Below, piece after piece: positions 35,250-44,449 of a stretch of 64,000 nt of DNA (position 1 is its first letter; the number at the start of each line of letters is the position of its first letter). The position numbers were made by a program, and so were the translations under genes. The notes under the pieces are model-generated. The model was not told the origin of the DNA. It did no database searches and was given only the letters and a program-made list of their open reading frames with translations. Source of the DNA: Beijerinckiaceae bacterium (GTDB taxonomy: Bacteria; Pseudomonadota; Alphaproteobacteria; Rhizobiales; Beijerinckiaceae). The stretch spans positions 1 to 64,000 of the forward strand of contig CANGBC010000002.1 of the NCBI GenBank assembly GCA_947452005.1, read 5' to 3'.

Positions 35250-36221
35250 TCACGCAAGACTTCGAAAATAGTCGATTGTCTTTTCCAGCCCCTGCTCCAG
35301 CTGAATGCGAGGCTGCCAATCAAGAAGCGACTGCGCCATTGAAATGTCGGGACGTCTCTGAGCTGGATCATCTCCGGGCAAAGGAAGAAAAACCAATTGC
35401 GAGCGCGAGCCTGTCATTTTGATGACCGTCTCTGCCAATTGAAGCATGGTGAACTCACCCGGATTTCCCAGATTCACCGGACCCGTTACATCATCACCGG
35501 TCTTCATCAAACGAACGAAGGCCTCAATCAAATCATCGACATAGCAAAAAGAGCGCGTCTGAGCGCCTGTTCCGTAAATCGTGATGGGCGCATCTTGAAG
35601 CGCTTGAATGATAAAATTTGATACGACGCGCCCATCATTGGGATGCATGCGCGGACCATACGTATTGAAGATCCGCGGCACCTTAATGCGCAAATTGTGC
35701 TGCCGATGATAATCAAAGAAAAGCGTTTCTGCGCAGCGCTTTCCCTCATCATAGCAAGAGCGGATCCCAATCGGATTCACCCGCCCCCAATAGGACTCGG
35801 GTTGAGGATGGACCTCGGGATCGCCATAAACTTCGCTTGTTGACGCCTGAAGAATCTTGGCTCCAACCCGCTTGGCCAGCCCGAGCATATTGATGGCGCC
35901 ATGAACACTTGTTTTCGTCGTCTGCACGGGATCGCGCTGGTAATGTACGGGCGATGCCGGGCAAGCCAAATTGTAGATCTCGTCGACCTCAATATACAGT
36001 GGGAAGGTCACATCATGACGGATGAGCTCAAATCTTGGATTTGAGAGCAGATGAACAATGTTCTCGCGCGTGCTGCTGTAAAAATTATCGACGCACACCA
36101 CCTCTGCGCCCTCTGCGAGCAAACGCTCACACAGATGCGAACCGAGAAAGCCGGCTCCGCCCGTCACAAGGACGCGCTTTCGATTTGCTACGCGAGACGT
36201 CACAGCACTCATCCTATTCAC
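35250..36221 (-). CDS. UDP-glucuronate decarboxylase (UDP-xylose synthase)
   Basis: A 323-residue extended SDR that makes UDP-xylose from UDP-glucuronate. It has the cofactor loop [14 protein letters not shown], the family-specific [20 protein letters not shown], the [16 protein letters not shown] segment with the catalytic Ser/Thr, CYDEGKR with the Tyr-X3-Lys pair, and [20 protein letters not shown]. These blocks are much closer to UXS than to UDP-glucose 4-epimerases. The frame starts with GTG at 36221; an ATG at 36212 is an alternative. The product could supply xylose to the neighbouring glycosyltransferases. Confidence 0.9.
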   Translation of the reverse strand: MNRMSAVTSRVANRKRVLVTGGAGFLGSHLCERLLAEGAEVVCVDNFYSSTRENIVHLLSNPRFELIRHDVTFPLYIEVDEIYNLACPASPVHYQRDPVQTTKTSVHGAINMLGLAKRVGAKILQASTSEVYGDPEVHPQPESYWGRVNPIGIRSCYDEGKRCAETLFFDYHRQHNLRIKVPRIFNTYGPRMHPNDGRVVSNFIIQALQDAPITIYGTGAQTRSFCYVDDLIEAFVRLMKTGDDVTGPVNLGNPGEFTMLQLAETVIKMTGSRSQLVFLPLPGDDPAQRRPDISMAQSLLDWQPRIQLEQGLEKTIDYFRSLA

Positions 36222-36247
36222 AATCGCTCTATTGAACGGTTCACGCC

Positions 36248-38128
36248 TTACTGAGCATTAGCCTGATATTTTGTCAGGCGATGACCCAGCTGATCAGCAT
36301 CATCTTTGCCAACCAGAACAATGTTGCGGTTTTTCTGCGTCTGCGATTTCAAAGCGATATCGGCGTTTGATGTCGAATAGCCGTCAATTTCTTCGAAATC
36401 CATATGTCCTTTCATGCGGGCGGGGGCGCCACAACCAGGACAGAATTTCGCGACCTGCTTGGCAAACACGTCCATACGCGCCTTCCACCAGCCATTCGTG
36501 ACGGGAAGTCCGTGATCTTCGTTACGCGCCAGATCAAATGATGCGGCAACCTCGCAAAAATACGCCCGCAACTTGCCCTTGTTTTGAATGATCGCAGCCG
36601 ACCAGTTTTTGTTCACGTCACAATTGGAGATTTTTGTCCACATGGTCGGCGGGTCGAACAGATCTTTGCCTGCAACCAGCAATGGGGCATGCTCTGAGGA
36701 GGTGTCATAATAGCCGCCGTTAAACTTGCCGCTTCCCACCATACGATCATAAATTGGTTTCACTGACTTGATGCCGCGCTCAACCCCGTGCGGGTTCAGG
36801 TTAAAGGCACCAAATTTTTGCTCCAACAGATCAGCATGTTTGAAAGCATTATTGGTCCAGATGCCACGCTTGTGGCGATCGGGAATCTCTTCTTCAAAAA
36901 TACGGCTGATTTCTTCAAAGCGCGAATGCATGCAGGGGTTGCCACCAATCACGGCAATCACGCCCGGAAAGTCTGCCAAGGAACGGGCTGCAAGCCGGAA
37001 ATTCTCCGGTGTCATCTCCCAGAAGTAATCCTGGTTTTTCAGCAAGCGCGTGCAATTCGAGCAGGACAGATCGCATTTGTTGGTAATATCAATGCAAATG
37101 ATGCCCATTTCGGAGGGTGAACGCATCCGTGGAATCGCCCAGTGTGCCGATGCTTCGCCAGCTTTTTCGCTGAGCACATCATCGATCATGCTCAAGACAT
37201 TCTCGCGCGAAAAAAGGTCCTGATCGCGCAGAATAGCGTCCTGATAAGCGGCAATTTTTTCGATATTGACTGATGCAAGATGCTCGGGCAGTCGCGCCAG
37301 CTCACGTTCAGGCACGCGCAGAACATATTTGTCCCATGCAATCCGGTCGCCAAATGGCAGGACATAATCGTCCGCCATAATCACGGGAATCGAACCTGCA
37401 TTCAGAGCTTCAATCCAGCGGAATGACCACTGGCCATAGCCTGCCGGGCAGAGTGTGAAAATCGAGCGTTGCATCAATTCGCGGCTGGAAAGGCCCGCAA
37501 TCGCGCCCTGCTCATGGGGCGCGTAAATATGAATGCCTTCGCTCTTCAGCAGATCCTTATGCGAGAGAAGCTGCTCGCCTCTGATATGCGTGGCCGCAAG
37601 CTCGGAATAGCCAAGAGCGCCTTTAAAAGAGCACAAAAGATCGCGCGGCTGATCGGATGCTTTCGCAGGCATCGGCTCGACCATATAAGGGAGAAAGCCC
37701 AGATCCTGATCATGCAAATCCGCTGTCGATTCCAGAGCGAGAAGCGAAAAGCGATCATCCAGCCAACGATATTTATTGACGTTGGCGCGCGTCGGATGTC
37801 CCTGCATTTCTGACTTGGACTGGTAACGCTGCCCAAAATCACCGGTGCCAATCAGCAAATGACGTCCGCGCGACAGATATTTGCAATAGTGCGAAATGAT
37901 TTTGTGGTTCTCAGGATCCATGTTTTCGAACTGCCAGCCAGCCAGAAACAACGGGACGCAGAAATAATCAGCATCATCCGGATTGTCCGTCGAATGCATT
38001 GCCATGCGCTCCAGAATGTCGATGAAATACTGGAATTGCTGGTTCAGCTTATGTTTTTGAACCACCTGCGAATTAAACGATGCGATCTGCTCGTCAGCCA
38101 TCAGGTCAGAATAGAAGTAGATTTTCAT
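36248..38128 (-). CDS. Exostosin-like glycosyltransferase fused to a radical SAM domain
   Basis: A 626-residue protein with two unrelated domains in one open frame. Residues 1-about 320 resemble exostosin (GT47): [15 protein letters not shown] near residue 55, and the donor-site core [20 protein letters not shown] with [15 protein letters not shown] (222-259). Residues about 340-570 are radical SAM-like. [14 protein letters not shown] gives CX3CX2C at Cys352, Cys356 and Cys359, GGNP (395-398) stands where the SAM-binding GGEP motif lies, and Cys503, Cys525, Cys563 and Cys566 could hold an auxiliary cluster. No signal peptide is seen. The ATG at 38128 follows GGGTGG. The gene is richer in A+T than most of the window. 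I infer a glycosyl transfer coupled to radical modification; the substrate is unknown. Confidence 0.82.
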   Translation of the reverse strand: MKIYFYSDLMADEQIASFNSQVVQKHKLNQQFQYFIDILERMAMHSTDNPDDADYFCVPLFLAGWQFENMDPENHKIISHYCKYLSRGRHLLIGTGDFGQRYQSKSEMQGHPTRANVNKYRWLDDRFSLLALESTADLHDQDLGFLPYMVEPMPAKASDQPRDLLCSFKGALGYSELAATHIRGEQLLSHKDLLKSEGIHIYAPHEQGAIAGLSSRELMQRSIFTLCPAGYGQWSFRWIEALNAGSIPVIMADDYVLPFGDRIAWDKYVLRVPERELARLPEHLASVNIEKIAAYQDAILRDQDLFSRENVLSMIDDVLSEKAGEASAHWAIPRMRSPSEMGIICIDITNKCDLSCSNCTRLLKNQDYFWEMTPENFRLAARSLADFPGVIAVIGGNPCMHSRFEEISRIFEEEIPDRHKRGIWTNNAFKHADLLEQKFGAFNLNPHGVERGIKSVKPIYDRMVGSGKFNGGYYDTSSEHAPLLVAGKDLFDPPTMWTKISNCDVNKNWSAAIIQNKGKLRAYFCEVAASFDLARNEDHGLPVTNGWWKARMDVFAKQVAKFCPGCGAPARMKGHMDFEEIDGYSTSNADIALKSQTQKNRNIVLVGKDDADQLGHRLTKYQANAQ

Positions 38129-38352
38129 GCGCCACCCATTTGATCTGAGATCAGCGCCGGTCTTTCAGGCGCACAAAGTAAGTCGTCGAGATCTCAGCAA
38201 ACGTTATGCCAATTGCAAAGTGTTGAAAACAATAGATTTTCCCTCACTCCGCCAGTTGCGCAGCCCGCTCGCCGCCGCCCCTTGAACTGGCACGGCAATT
38301 GCTGATCGACAGCTATGTGTTCGTATTCGAGTAGCTGTCGCGAGGCATTGAA

Positions 38353-39093
38353 ATGACTGGAAGAATGACAACGGTCTTTTGCGCGGTCTGGAGCAAGGAC
38401 CCCAATCGTCATGCGCTGATCAAGCAGCACCAATCGAATCTGCTCGCGCAAACCAAACCAGTCGACATTGTTTACGTGTTCGATGATGGCGATCTGCCTC
38501 CTGAAGGGCTTGTGGCGCGCACGATCAGCGTCGGCTCGCCCTTGGGCATTTATGAAGCCTGGAACGTCGCCCTTTCGATGTGCCGGACAGAATTCGTGAT
38601 GAACCTGAACCTGGATGACAGGCTTGCGCCAGACGCCGTTGAGCGTCTCGAACATGAGATGCTAGCCAGCAAGGGCAATCTCATTGGCGGCGACTGGAAT
38701 ATTTGCTTCTCTCAAGAAGAGACGGATGCCGTCAGGCCGGTCCATCTGGCGACAGATATTCCATTTCTTCCCTATTGGCCGCCCAAACCATTCGCGCCCA
38801 CGCGTCTTGGCAGCGGAACAGGCGAACGCGGCACCTATGGGCCAGCGACCATGTGGCGACTAGATTGTCACATCGCACACCCGCGCTATCCCTATCGCAC
38901 GGTCAACAACACGCCCATCAAAAGCGTTGCAGACGCCGTTTGGTGGGGCATGCTGGTTCAGCATAACGCCGAACGCGTGCTGCGTTACCCGGCCATCATT
39001 GGAAATTATTACTCGCATCCTTCGGACCAAGCGGAATTCCGACTTGGTGATGAAACCAAACTGGTCTCGACGCAGCCCATCAGTCTCGTCTAA
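38353..39093 (+). CDS. Glycosyltransferase, GT-A (family 2-like)
   Basis: A 246-residue protein with a GT-A pattern: an N-terminal TTVFCAVWSKDPNRHALIKQ, VYVFDDGDLP, and the metal-binding acidic motif in VMNLNLDDRLAPDAVERLE. The C-terminal half (GTYGPATMWRLDCHIAHPRY) is unlike standard family 2 enzymes. It is divergent from the exostosin-radical SAM gene, with 224 bases between the starts that hold both promoters. It is followed 12 bases later by another glycosyltransferase-like gene, so the two form an operon. The donor sugar and acceptor are unknown. Confidence 0.75.
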   Translation: MTGRMTTVFCAVWSKDPNRHALIKQHQSNLLAQTKPVDIVYVFDDGDLPPEGLVARTISVGSPLGIYEAWNVALSMCRTEFVMNLNLDDRLAPDAVERLEHEMLASKGNLIGGDWNICFSQEETDAVRPVHLATDIPFLPYWPPKPFAPTRLGSGTGERGTYGPATMWRLDCHIAHPRYPYRTVNNTPIKSVADAVWWGMLVQHNAERVLRYPAIIGNYYSHPSDQAEFRLGDETKLVSTQPISLV

Positions 39094-39105
39094 AAAGGCC
39101 AGAAG

Positions 39106-39930
39106 ATGCTCGATATCAATGTTCTTTGTGTTGGCCTCATCCGAAATGGCGCTCGCACCATCCAGCAATCAGTCGAACACATTGAACAGGCCTTCTCCTT
39201 CACCAAAAGCAGAAGATGGCTCGTCATTGAATCTGACAGTGACGACGAGACGCTCAGCTCGCTCCAACATATGAATGAAGAGTTGCCAAACTTTTCATAT
39301 CTGTCGCTTGGTAAGCTTGCGGACCGCATGCCTGCACGCACGCAGCGGATTGCATTCTGTCGCAACAGATATCTTCAGGAGATCTTCGCAAACCCCGAAT
39401 ATGCGAACATTGATTATGTCGTGATGGCCGATCTGGATGGCGTGAATCAGGGGCTGGATTGGCGTGCTGCGCTATCATGCTGGACGCGGACAGACTGGGA
39501 TGCCTGCTTCGCCAATCAGACCGGCGCCTATTACGATATCTGGGCCCTGCGCCATCCGGCGTGGTCGGCCAACGATTGCTGGCAACAAGTCAATTTCTTG
39601 TCACAACAAGGTGTCTCGTCAGAATTTGCCGCGATCACCAGCATTGCCGCACGCATGATCGAAATCCCGCCGCAATCACCCTGGATCGCCGTGAACTCAG
39701 CCTTCGGTGGATTGGGCATCTACAAAAAAGCGATGCTTGAAGGGTTGAGCTTTCACGGGCTCAGCCCATCGGGAGACGCTGTTTGTGAATGGGTCGGCTT
39801 CAACGAGCAGCTGTGCGAAAAAGGCTACAAGCTTTTCATCAATCCGCAATTGGTGAATGGCGGCTTCAACGAGCATAGCCTGCCCTACAAGGGCATCCTC
39901 GAGCAGATGCGCGGCGCACGAAGCGTCTAA
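39106..39930 (+). CDS. Glycosyltransferase-like protein
   Basis: A 274-residue protein with features of GT-A enzymes: LNVLCVG-type start (MLDINVLCVGLIRNGARTIQ), RIAFCRNRYLQEIF, the acidic motif VVMADLDGVNQG, and GAYYDIWALRHPAWSAND. The FCRN and DXDG pattern recalls alpha-mannosyltransferases of the CMT1 kind, but the resemblance is weak and I do not assign a family. It is co-transcribed with the preceding gene and ends 15 bases before the tRNA-Glu gene, which is on the other strand. Confidence 0.68.
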   Translation: MLDINVLCVGLIRNGARTIQQSVEHIEQAFSFTKSRRWLVIESDSDDETLSSLQHMNEELPNFSYLSLGKLADRMPARTQRIAFCRNRYLQEIFANPEYANIDYVVMADLDGVNQGLDWRAALSCWTRTDWDACFANQTGAYYDIWALRHPAWSANDCWQQVNFLSQQGVSSEFAAITSIAARMIEIPPQSPWIAVNSAFGGLGIYKKAMLEGLSFHGLSPSGDAVCEWVGFNEQLCEKGYKLFINPQLVNGGFNEHSLPYKGILEQMRGARSV

Positions 39931-39945
39931 GCAAGGGAGATGAAT

Positions 39946-40021
39946 TGGCGCTCCCTAGGGGAATCGAACCCCTGTTTTCGCCGTGAGAGGGCGACGTCCT
40001 GGACCGCTAGACGAAGGGAGC
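39946..40021 (-). tRNA. tRNA-Glu (CTC)
   Basis: The reverse-strand cloverleaf begins GCTCCCTTCGTCTAGCGG. The acceptor pairs GCTCCCT with AGGGAGC, the discriminator is G, and CCA is encoded (39946-39948). The anticodon arm is TCGCC-CTCTCAC-GGCGA, so the anticodon is CTC. The T-arm has GGTTCGAATCC. Confidence 0.96.
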
Positions 40022-40049
40022 GCGGACCGCGTTTGGCGCGGGAGCGGGT

Positions 40050-40079
40050 TCTATAGCCTCCCTCGGCCACTCCGGGCAA
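40050..40079 (-). promoter_or_regulatory. Putative tRNA-Glu promoter
   Basis: On the reverse strand, TTGCCC (40074-40079) and TATAGA (40050-40055) are 18 bases apart and end 28 bases before the tRNA 5' end. Confidence 0.5.
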
Positions 40080-40155
40080 GGAATATCGGGCTGGCCTCCT
40101 CTTGAGCCTTGTCTTGGGTCTTGTCTTGGGCCGTGGGCTGACCCATCTCACCCTT

Positions 40156-41523
40156 ATGCTCCATCGCCCGCCCGCTCCCACACCGCTCGACAAGCCACTT
40201 GGCACGATCCCGCTGCTGTGGGCCATGCGGGCCAATCCGCTGAGCACCTGGACGCGCGCGCATTTTGAGGAGCCCATCCTCCACGGCACCAGCATCATTG
40301 GCGAGGTCTGCGTGGTCTCGGAGCCGGCCGCCATTCGCCATGTGCTCGTCGATAACGTCGCCAATTATCGCAAGGATGATTTGCAACAGCGCCTGCTGGG
40401 CCCGGGCCTCGCAGGTGGGCTGTTGCTCGCTGAAGACGATATGTGGCGCCGCCAGCGCCGTCTGTTGGCGCCTCTGTTCACGCCGCGCGCGGTGGCTGGC
40501 TACAAGCCCGCCATGGCGCAATCAGCCCAATGGCTCGTGGCCCGCTGGGGCCGCCAGCGCGCCGGGCGCACGATTGATATTGCCGCCGACTTTTCGCGCG
40601 TCACGCTCGATGTGCTGGAACGCACGATTTTTCCGCAAGGCCTTGGCCGCGACCCAACGCAGTTTATCCATGCGGTGACCGCCTATTTCGAAACTGCGGG
40701 CCGTGTCGATCCGCTGGATCTTCTGCGCCTGCCCGAATGGCTGCCGCGGCTCGGGCGCAAGCGCGCGGCACCGGCACTTGCGTTTTTTGCGGAAGCCGTC
40801 GAGGCCATGATCACCAAACAGCGCGCGGCCTTGGCGCTGGCACCAAACACAAGTGAGCGGCCCGATCTGCTCTCAGCCCTCCTGTCAGCAGCAGATCCAG
40901 AAACGGGCGCTGGCCTGTCAGAAGAAGAAATCCGCGCCAATATCCTCACCTTCATTGGTGCGGGCCATGAGACCACCGCCAACGCCCTGACATGGACGCT
41001 CTATTTGCTGGGCACACATCCACTCTGGCGGGCGCGTGCGGAAGCAGAAGCGGATGCGCTGCTGGCGCAATCAGATATTCCCTCGCCCGAAGAGGCTCCC
41101 GTCATTCGCGCGGTGCTCGAAGAAGCCATGCGGCTTTATCCGCCAGCTGCCACGCTGACGCGCGATGCCATTGGGCCTGATCGCATCGGCAGCTTTCATA
41201 TTCGCCCGGGCACACGCATGGTGATTTCGCCCTGGCTTGTGCAGCGACACAAAACACTCTGGACGGATGCTGATCTGTTCGATCCCGCGCGCTTTCTTCC
41301 TGGCGCGCGCGACAAGATTGATCGCTTTGCCTATCTGCCTTTCGGCGCTGGCCCGCGCATCTGCATCGGCATGGGCTTTGCCATGCAGGAGGCGGTCATT
41401 CTTCTGGCCCATGTGCTGAAACATGTCCGCTTCGAGCCCGTGCCCGGCCACGTACCCGTGCCGGTCCAGCGGGTGACGCTGCGCCCGCAAGGCGGCATGC
41501 CGATGGTTCTGCAGCGGCGCTGA
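40156..41523 (+). CDS. Cytochrome P450
   Basis: A 455-residue haem monooxygenase. The I-helix oxygen motif is FIGAGHETTANALT, the K-helix ExxR is in VLEEAMRLYPPA, and the haem-binding loop is FGAGPRICIG with the cysteine ligand at about residue 403. The overall pattern resembles CYP102/CYP110-like or fatty-acid-type bacterial P450s. No signal is seen. The open frame begins at a TTG (40102), but the first ATG at 40156 is the more likely start; its ribosome-binding site is weak. No ferredoxin or reductase gene is adjacent. It converges with the next gene, whose stop directly adjoins. Confidence 0.92.
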   Translation: MLHRPPAPTPLDKPLGTIPLLWAMRANPLSTWTRAHFEEPILHGTSIIGEVCVVSEPAAIRHVLVDNVANYRKDDLQQRLLGPGLAGGLLLAEDDMWRRQRRLLAPLFTPRAVAGYKPAMAQSAQWLVARWGRQRAGRTIDIAADFSRVTLDVLERTIFPQGLGRDPTQFIHAVTAYFETAGRVDPLDLLRLPEWLPRLGRKRAAPALAFFAEAVEAMITKQRAALALAPNTSERPDLLSALLSAADPETGAGLSEEEIRANILTFIGAGHETTANALTWTLYLLGTHPLWRARAEAEADALLAQSDIPSPEEAPVIRAVLEEAMRLYPPAATLTRDAIGPDRIGSFHIRPGTRMVISPWLVQRHKTLWTDADLFDPARFLPGARDKIDRFAYLPFGAGPRICIGMGFAMQEAVILLAHVLKHVRFEPVPGHVPVPVQRVTLRPQGGMPMVLQRR

Positions 41524-41946
41524 TCACACCTTCTCGTGATCAAGCATCAAATGCGCGGCGCCCAGTTCCGCTTGTGCAGCAACCATATCTGCACGCAGAT
41601 GCGCCAATTCACGCTCCAGCGTGGCGACGTGATCTTTTAAAGCCAGACGTTCTGCAAAATGGCGCCCCTGTGCAGCACGCGCTTGGGCAAGCTGGTCACG
41701 CAAGGTCTCGACAGCTTGCTCAAGCTGCACCACATGCACAGCATGCTGGGCGCGCAACAGATCGCGCTGCGCATGCACTTCGCTTAGCGAGATTGGCAGC
41801 CGCTCTGCCAGATGTTCAGAGGTGACCCGCGTGGCGCGCGACCAGAGAGCGGGCAGCAGCATCAAACAGATGAGGCCTGCGCTCAGCACGCCGAGCGTGA
41901 AAAAGAAGACTTGCTCAATCACGCTGAAAATTGTGACAGGCTGCAC
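41524..41946 (-). CDS. Membrane-anchored coiled-coil protein
   Basis: A 140-residue protein with one N-terminal transmembrane helix (FFFTLGVLSAGLICLMLLPAL, about residues 13-33) and a long cytoplasmic coiled coil (about 50-135, with heptads such as VVQLEQAVETLRDQLAQARA). Similar proteins of unknown function are common in Hyphomicrobiales. It lies downstream of eipA on the same strand, but a strong terminator separates them. Confidence 0.7.
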   Translation of the reverse strand: MQPVTIFSVIEQVFFFTLGVLSAGLICLMLLPALWSRATRVTSEHLAERLPISLSEVHAQRDLLRAQHAVHVVQLEQAVETLRDQLAQARAAQGRHFAERLALKDHVATLERELAHLRADMVAAQAELGAAHLMLDHEKV

Positions 41947-41950
41947 ACAA

Positions 41951-41990
41951 AAGAAAAGCGCGGCCGTGAGACATCTCAGCGGCCGCGCTT
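41951..41990 (-). terminator. Terminator after eipA
   Basis: A perfect 11-bp stem (41956-41966 with 41980-41990). On the reverse strand it is followed by TTCTTTTG. It lies just downstream of the eipA stop and upstream of the coiled-coil gene. Confidence 0.75.
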
Positions 41991-42014
41991 GAAAAAATGA
42001 GTTTCAGCTGAAGA

Positions 42015-42602
42015 TCAGAAGGGGTTCCAGGTGGAGGCTTGCGTGAACTTCAGATAGCCCAGATTGACGCCCAAACGCGCGCCCACACCGGCGCGGATCG
42101 GCACCACCACCACTTCATCAGCAGTGAGTGCGGTAAAGCCAAAGCCTGCGACGAAATAAGCCGAACCATCCACACCGCCAAAGCGACGGAACATCGAATT
42201 GGTGGAGGGCAAATTATAGACAAGCATCATGGTGCGCGCGCCATCGGCACCTGCATCAAAGCCAACAGATGGGCCCTGCCAGAAGATCTTTTGCTGGCCC
42301 GCATTGCGCGTATACATCTGGCCTTCGCCATAGCGCGCGCCGGCAATGAAAGCGCCCGAGGCTTCCTGACCCAGAATATAAGCATTGGGCTGACCCCAGC
42401 GCTTGGTGGCTTCTTCAACCACTTGGGCGAGCCCGCGCGACATGGAGCCAAAGAACTTGTGCCCGTTGTCGACGAGTTCATTGGTGGTGAAGCGCTGCGG
42501 TGGACCCTGTTGCGCCAGCACGCTGGAAGCACCAAGGCCGGTGGCGGCAAGAGCCACACCACCCAGCAACATTTCGCGGCGTGATTTATCGATTTTCGTC
42601 AT
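42015..42602 (-). CDS. eipA: Envelope integrity protein EipA-like (DUF1134)
   Basis: A 195-residue secreted protein with a twin-arginine-like signal (SRREMLLGGVALAATGLGAS, cleaved about residue 30). The DUF1134 blocks are present: ELVDNGHKFFGSMSRGLAQV, QPNAYILGQEASGAFIAGAR, IFWQGPSVGFDAG and NLGYLKFTQASTWNPF at the very C-terminus. In Brucella the homologue is a periplasmic beta-barrel protein needed for cell-envelope integrity and linked to O-polysaccharide. Envelope glycan genes lie a few kilobases away, but the gene is common in the class and not part of that cluster. Confidence 0.9.
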   Translation of the reverse strand: MTKIDKSRREMLLGGVALAATGLGASSVLAQQGPPQRFTTNELVDNGHKFFGSMSRGLAQVVEEATKRWGQPNAYILGQEASGAFIAGARYGEGQMYTRNAGQQKIFWQGPSVGFDAGADGARTMMLVYNLPSTNSMFRRFGGVDGSAYFVAGFGFTALTADEVVVVPIRAGVGARLGVNLGYLKFTQASTWNPF

Positions 42603-42729
42603 GACGTCCTCTCATCGACCGAGCGCCGAAGCATGAGCATGATCAGGCTTGGACGTGGCTAAATCAGGGCAAATTCCAGAATGAGAGCCTAGCGCGCACA
42701 TGGTTAAAGATGTCTTGCGCAAGGCAGCT

Positions 42730-43560
42730 TCAGCTGAGCCGCGCAACGAGCGCCTTGTCACCAAAGGCCACGAAATCGGGCGAGGCAAAATTTTGATCCT
42801 TGCGGCCATAGCGCAAGGGCGCACCATCAAGCGTGGTGACGATGCCGCCAGCTGCGCGCAGCACGGCGTCGCCCGCCGCAATATCCCATTCCATGGTCGG
42901 GCCAATGCGCGGATAGACGTCGGCGCGGCCCTCCGCAATCAGGCAGAATTTCATGGCGGACCCCGCCTCGCGCATATCGTCCGCTCCGAGGCGGCGCATC
43001 AGCGCTTCGGTTTCGCCATTGCGGTGCGAGCGACTGACCGCGGCAATGGGAGCGCGGCCTTGCGTGTCGCGCACATGAATGACGCGCATGGCTGCCAGCG
43101 GCAGCACGCGCTCGCCCGGCGCAACGTCACAGGTGAAAGCACCCGCGCCTGAGGCCACCCACAGCCGCCCGAAGGCCGGCGCATAAAGCGCGCCCAGCAC
43201 CGGCTCGCCATCGCGCACATAAGCAATGTTGACGGTGAACTCGCCATTGCGGCTGGCAAATTCACGCGTGCCATCCAGCGGGTCGACCAGCAGAAAGTCA
43301 CGCTTGAGCTCAGGGACAATGCCTTTGGCGCAGGATTCTTCTGCCACCACCGGAACACCGGGGCAGGCTTTGGCCAGCTCATTGAGGATGAGTTCTTCGG
43401 AACGCTCGTCCGCCTCGCAGACAGGGCTTTCATCCGCCTTCAGGCGCATTTTGAAATCGCGCTGATAGACGTCCATGATCAACGCGCCCGCAGAGACTGC
43501 GGCCTGCGCAAAGGCGAGGGCCAGCCGCGCCTCGGGCGAATCGTATCCCGGCGTTTCCAT
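42730..43560 (-). CDS. cysQ: 3'(2'),5'-bisphosphate nucleotidase CysQ
   Basis: A 276-residue Mg-dependent phosphatase of the inositol-monophosphatase family that removes PAP formed in sulfate activation. Metal-binding motifs are VVAEESC, LLVDPLDGTREFASRNGEFTV and EWDIAAGDAVLRAAGG. The open frame runs to 43602, but the ATG at 43560 follows AGGAAAAGG and gives the usual length. It is divergent from chpT. No other sulfate-assimilation gene is nearby. Confidence 0.9.
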   Translation of the reverse strand: METPGYDSPEARLALAFAQAAVSAGALIMDVYQRDFKMRLKADESPVCEADERSEELILNELAKACPGVPVVAEESCAKGIVPELKRDFLLVDPLDGTREFASRNGEFTVNIAYVRDGEPVLGALYAPAFGRLWVASGAGAFTCDVAPGERVLPLAAMRVIHVRDTQGRAPIAAVSRSHRNGETEALMRRLGADDMREAGSAMKFCLIAEGRADVYPRIGPTMEWDIAAGDAVLRAAGGIVTTLDGAPLRYGRKDQNFASPDFVAFGDKALVARLS

Positions 43561-43749
43561 GGGCCTTTTCCTGCGCCCAAAAAGCGTCTCCCTCAAGGGC
43601 AAATTATCAAGTCTGCCTTTTCAATGCGCTCGCGCCCGCGCTAAGACGGCTCCGGGCCAGCCTGATTGGCCAGATTGATTCGCAACAGATGTTGCACTGC
43701 GCAAAAACTGAAGCTTTGCGTTTTCTCTCGTCACGACACGGATTTCACC

Positions 43750-44388
43750 ATGTCTCTTGTCTCGCTCGAACCCCTCGATCTTGCAGCCCTGCTCTGCTCG
43801 CGCGTCTGCCACGATGTCATCTCGCCGGTGGGCGCGATTGTGAACGGGCTTGAGGTTCTCGATGATGAAAAAGATGAGGATATGCGCGTTTTCGCGCTCG
43901 ATCTCATCAAACGCTCGGCCAATACGGCATCGGCTCGTTTGCAATTCTGTCGGCTGGCCTTTGGCGCAGCCGGCTCGGCGGGCGCCTCCATCGACACGGG
44001 CGATGCTGAAAAAGTTGTGCGCGGCCTGATGGAAGACGACAAGACCAAAATCATCTGGAACGTCCCGCGTGTGCTCATGCCCAAGAACAAGGTGAAGCTC
44101 GTTCTCAATCTCTGTCTGATTGCGCAAGCGGCGGTGCCGCGCGGCGGCGAGATTCATGTCACGATCACAGGTGATGATGGCGCCACCATGCAGGTGGACG
44201 CCAAAGGCGCCAATGCCAAACTGGCCCATCATGTGCCCGCACTCGTTGCAGGCGCGCCCGAAAATGGCAGTGTCGATGCGCATGGTATCCAGCCTTTTTA
44301 CACAGGGCTTGTGGCGCGCGAATGCGGCATGGCCGTCAACATCGATGTGAAGCCTGATCATGTCGCCATCGCTGCAATTGCAGCGTGA
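43750..44388 (+). CDS. chpT: Histidine phosphotransferase ChpT
   Basis: A 212-residue phosphotransferase that passes phosphate from CckA to CtrA (and CpdR) in the alphaproteobacterial cell cycle. The start MSLVSLEPLDLAALLCSRVC-HDVISPVGA places the phospho-accepting histidine at residue 21 with the adjacent aspartate. A degenerate ATPase-like C-terminal domain follows, without a clear ATP lid, as is normal for ChpT. It lies 1.5 kb from ctrA, with only the mntH gene between them. The ATG at 43750 is preferred to an earlier in-frame codon. Confidence 0.92.
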   Translation: MSLVSLEPLDLAALLCSRVCHDVISPVGAIVNGLEVLDDEKDEDMRVFALDLIKRSANTASARLQFCRLAFGAAGSAGASIDTGDAEKVVRGLMEDDKTKIIWNVPRVLMPKNKVKLVLNLCLIAQAAVPRGGEIHVTITGDDGATMQVDAKGANAKLAHHVPALVAGAPENGSVDAHGIQPFYTGLVARECGMAVNIDVKPDHVAIAAIAA

Positions 44389-44449
44389 CGATTGAATCTT
44401 TCTGCCCCAGAATGGTGCCTTGGCGACCAGAGGGTCAGGAGGAATAAAC

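Noticed and set aside
39946-40021. tRNA-Glu as an integration site for the glycan block
   Set aside because: I found no repeated copy of the tRNA 3' end on the other side of the block, and no integrase gene, so an attachment-site model is not supported.
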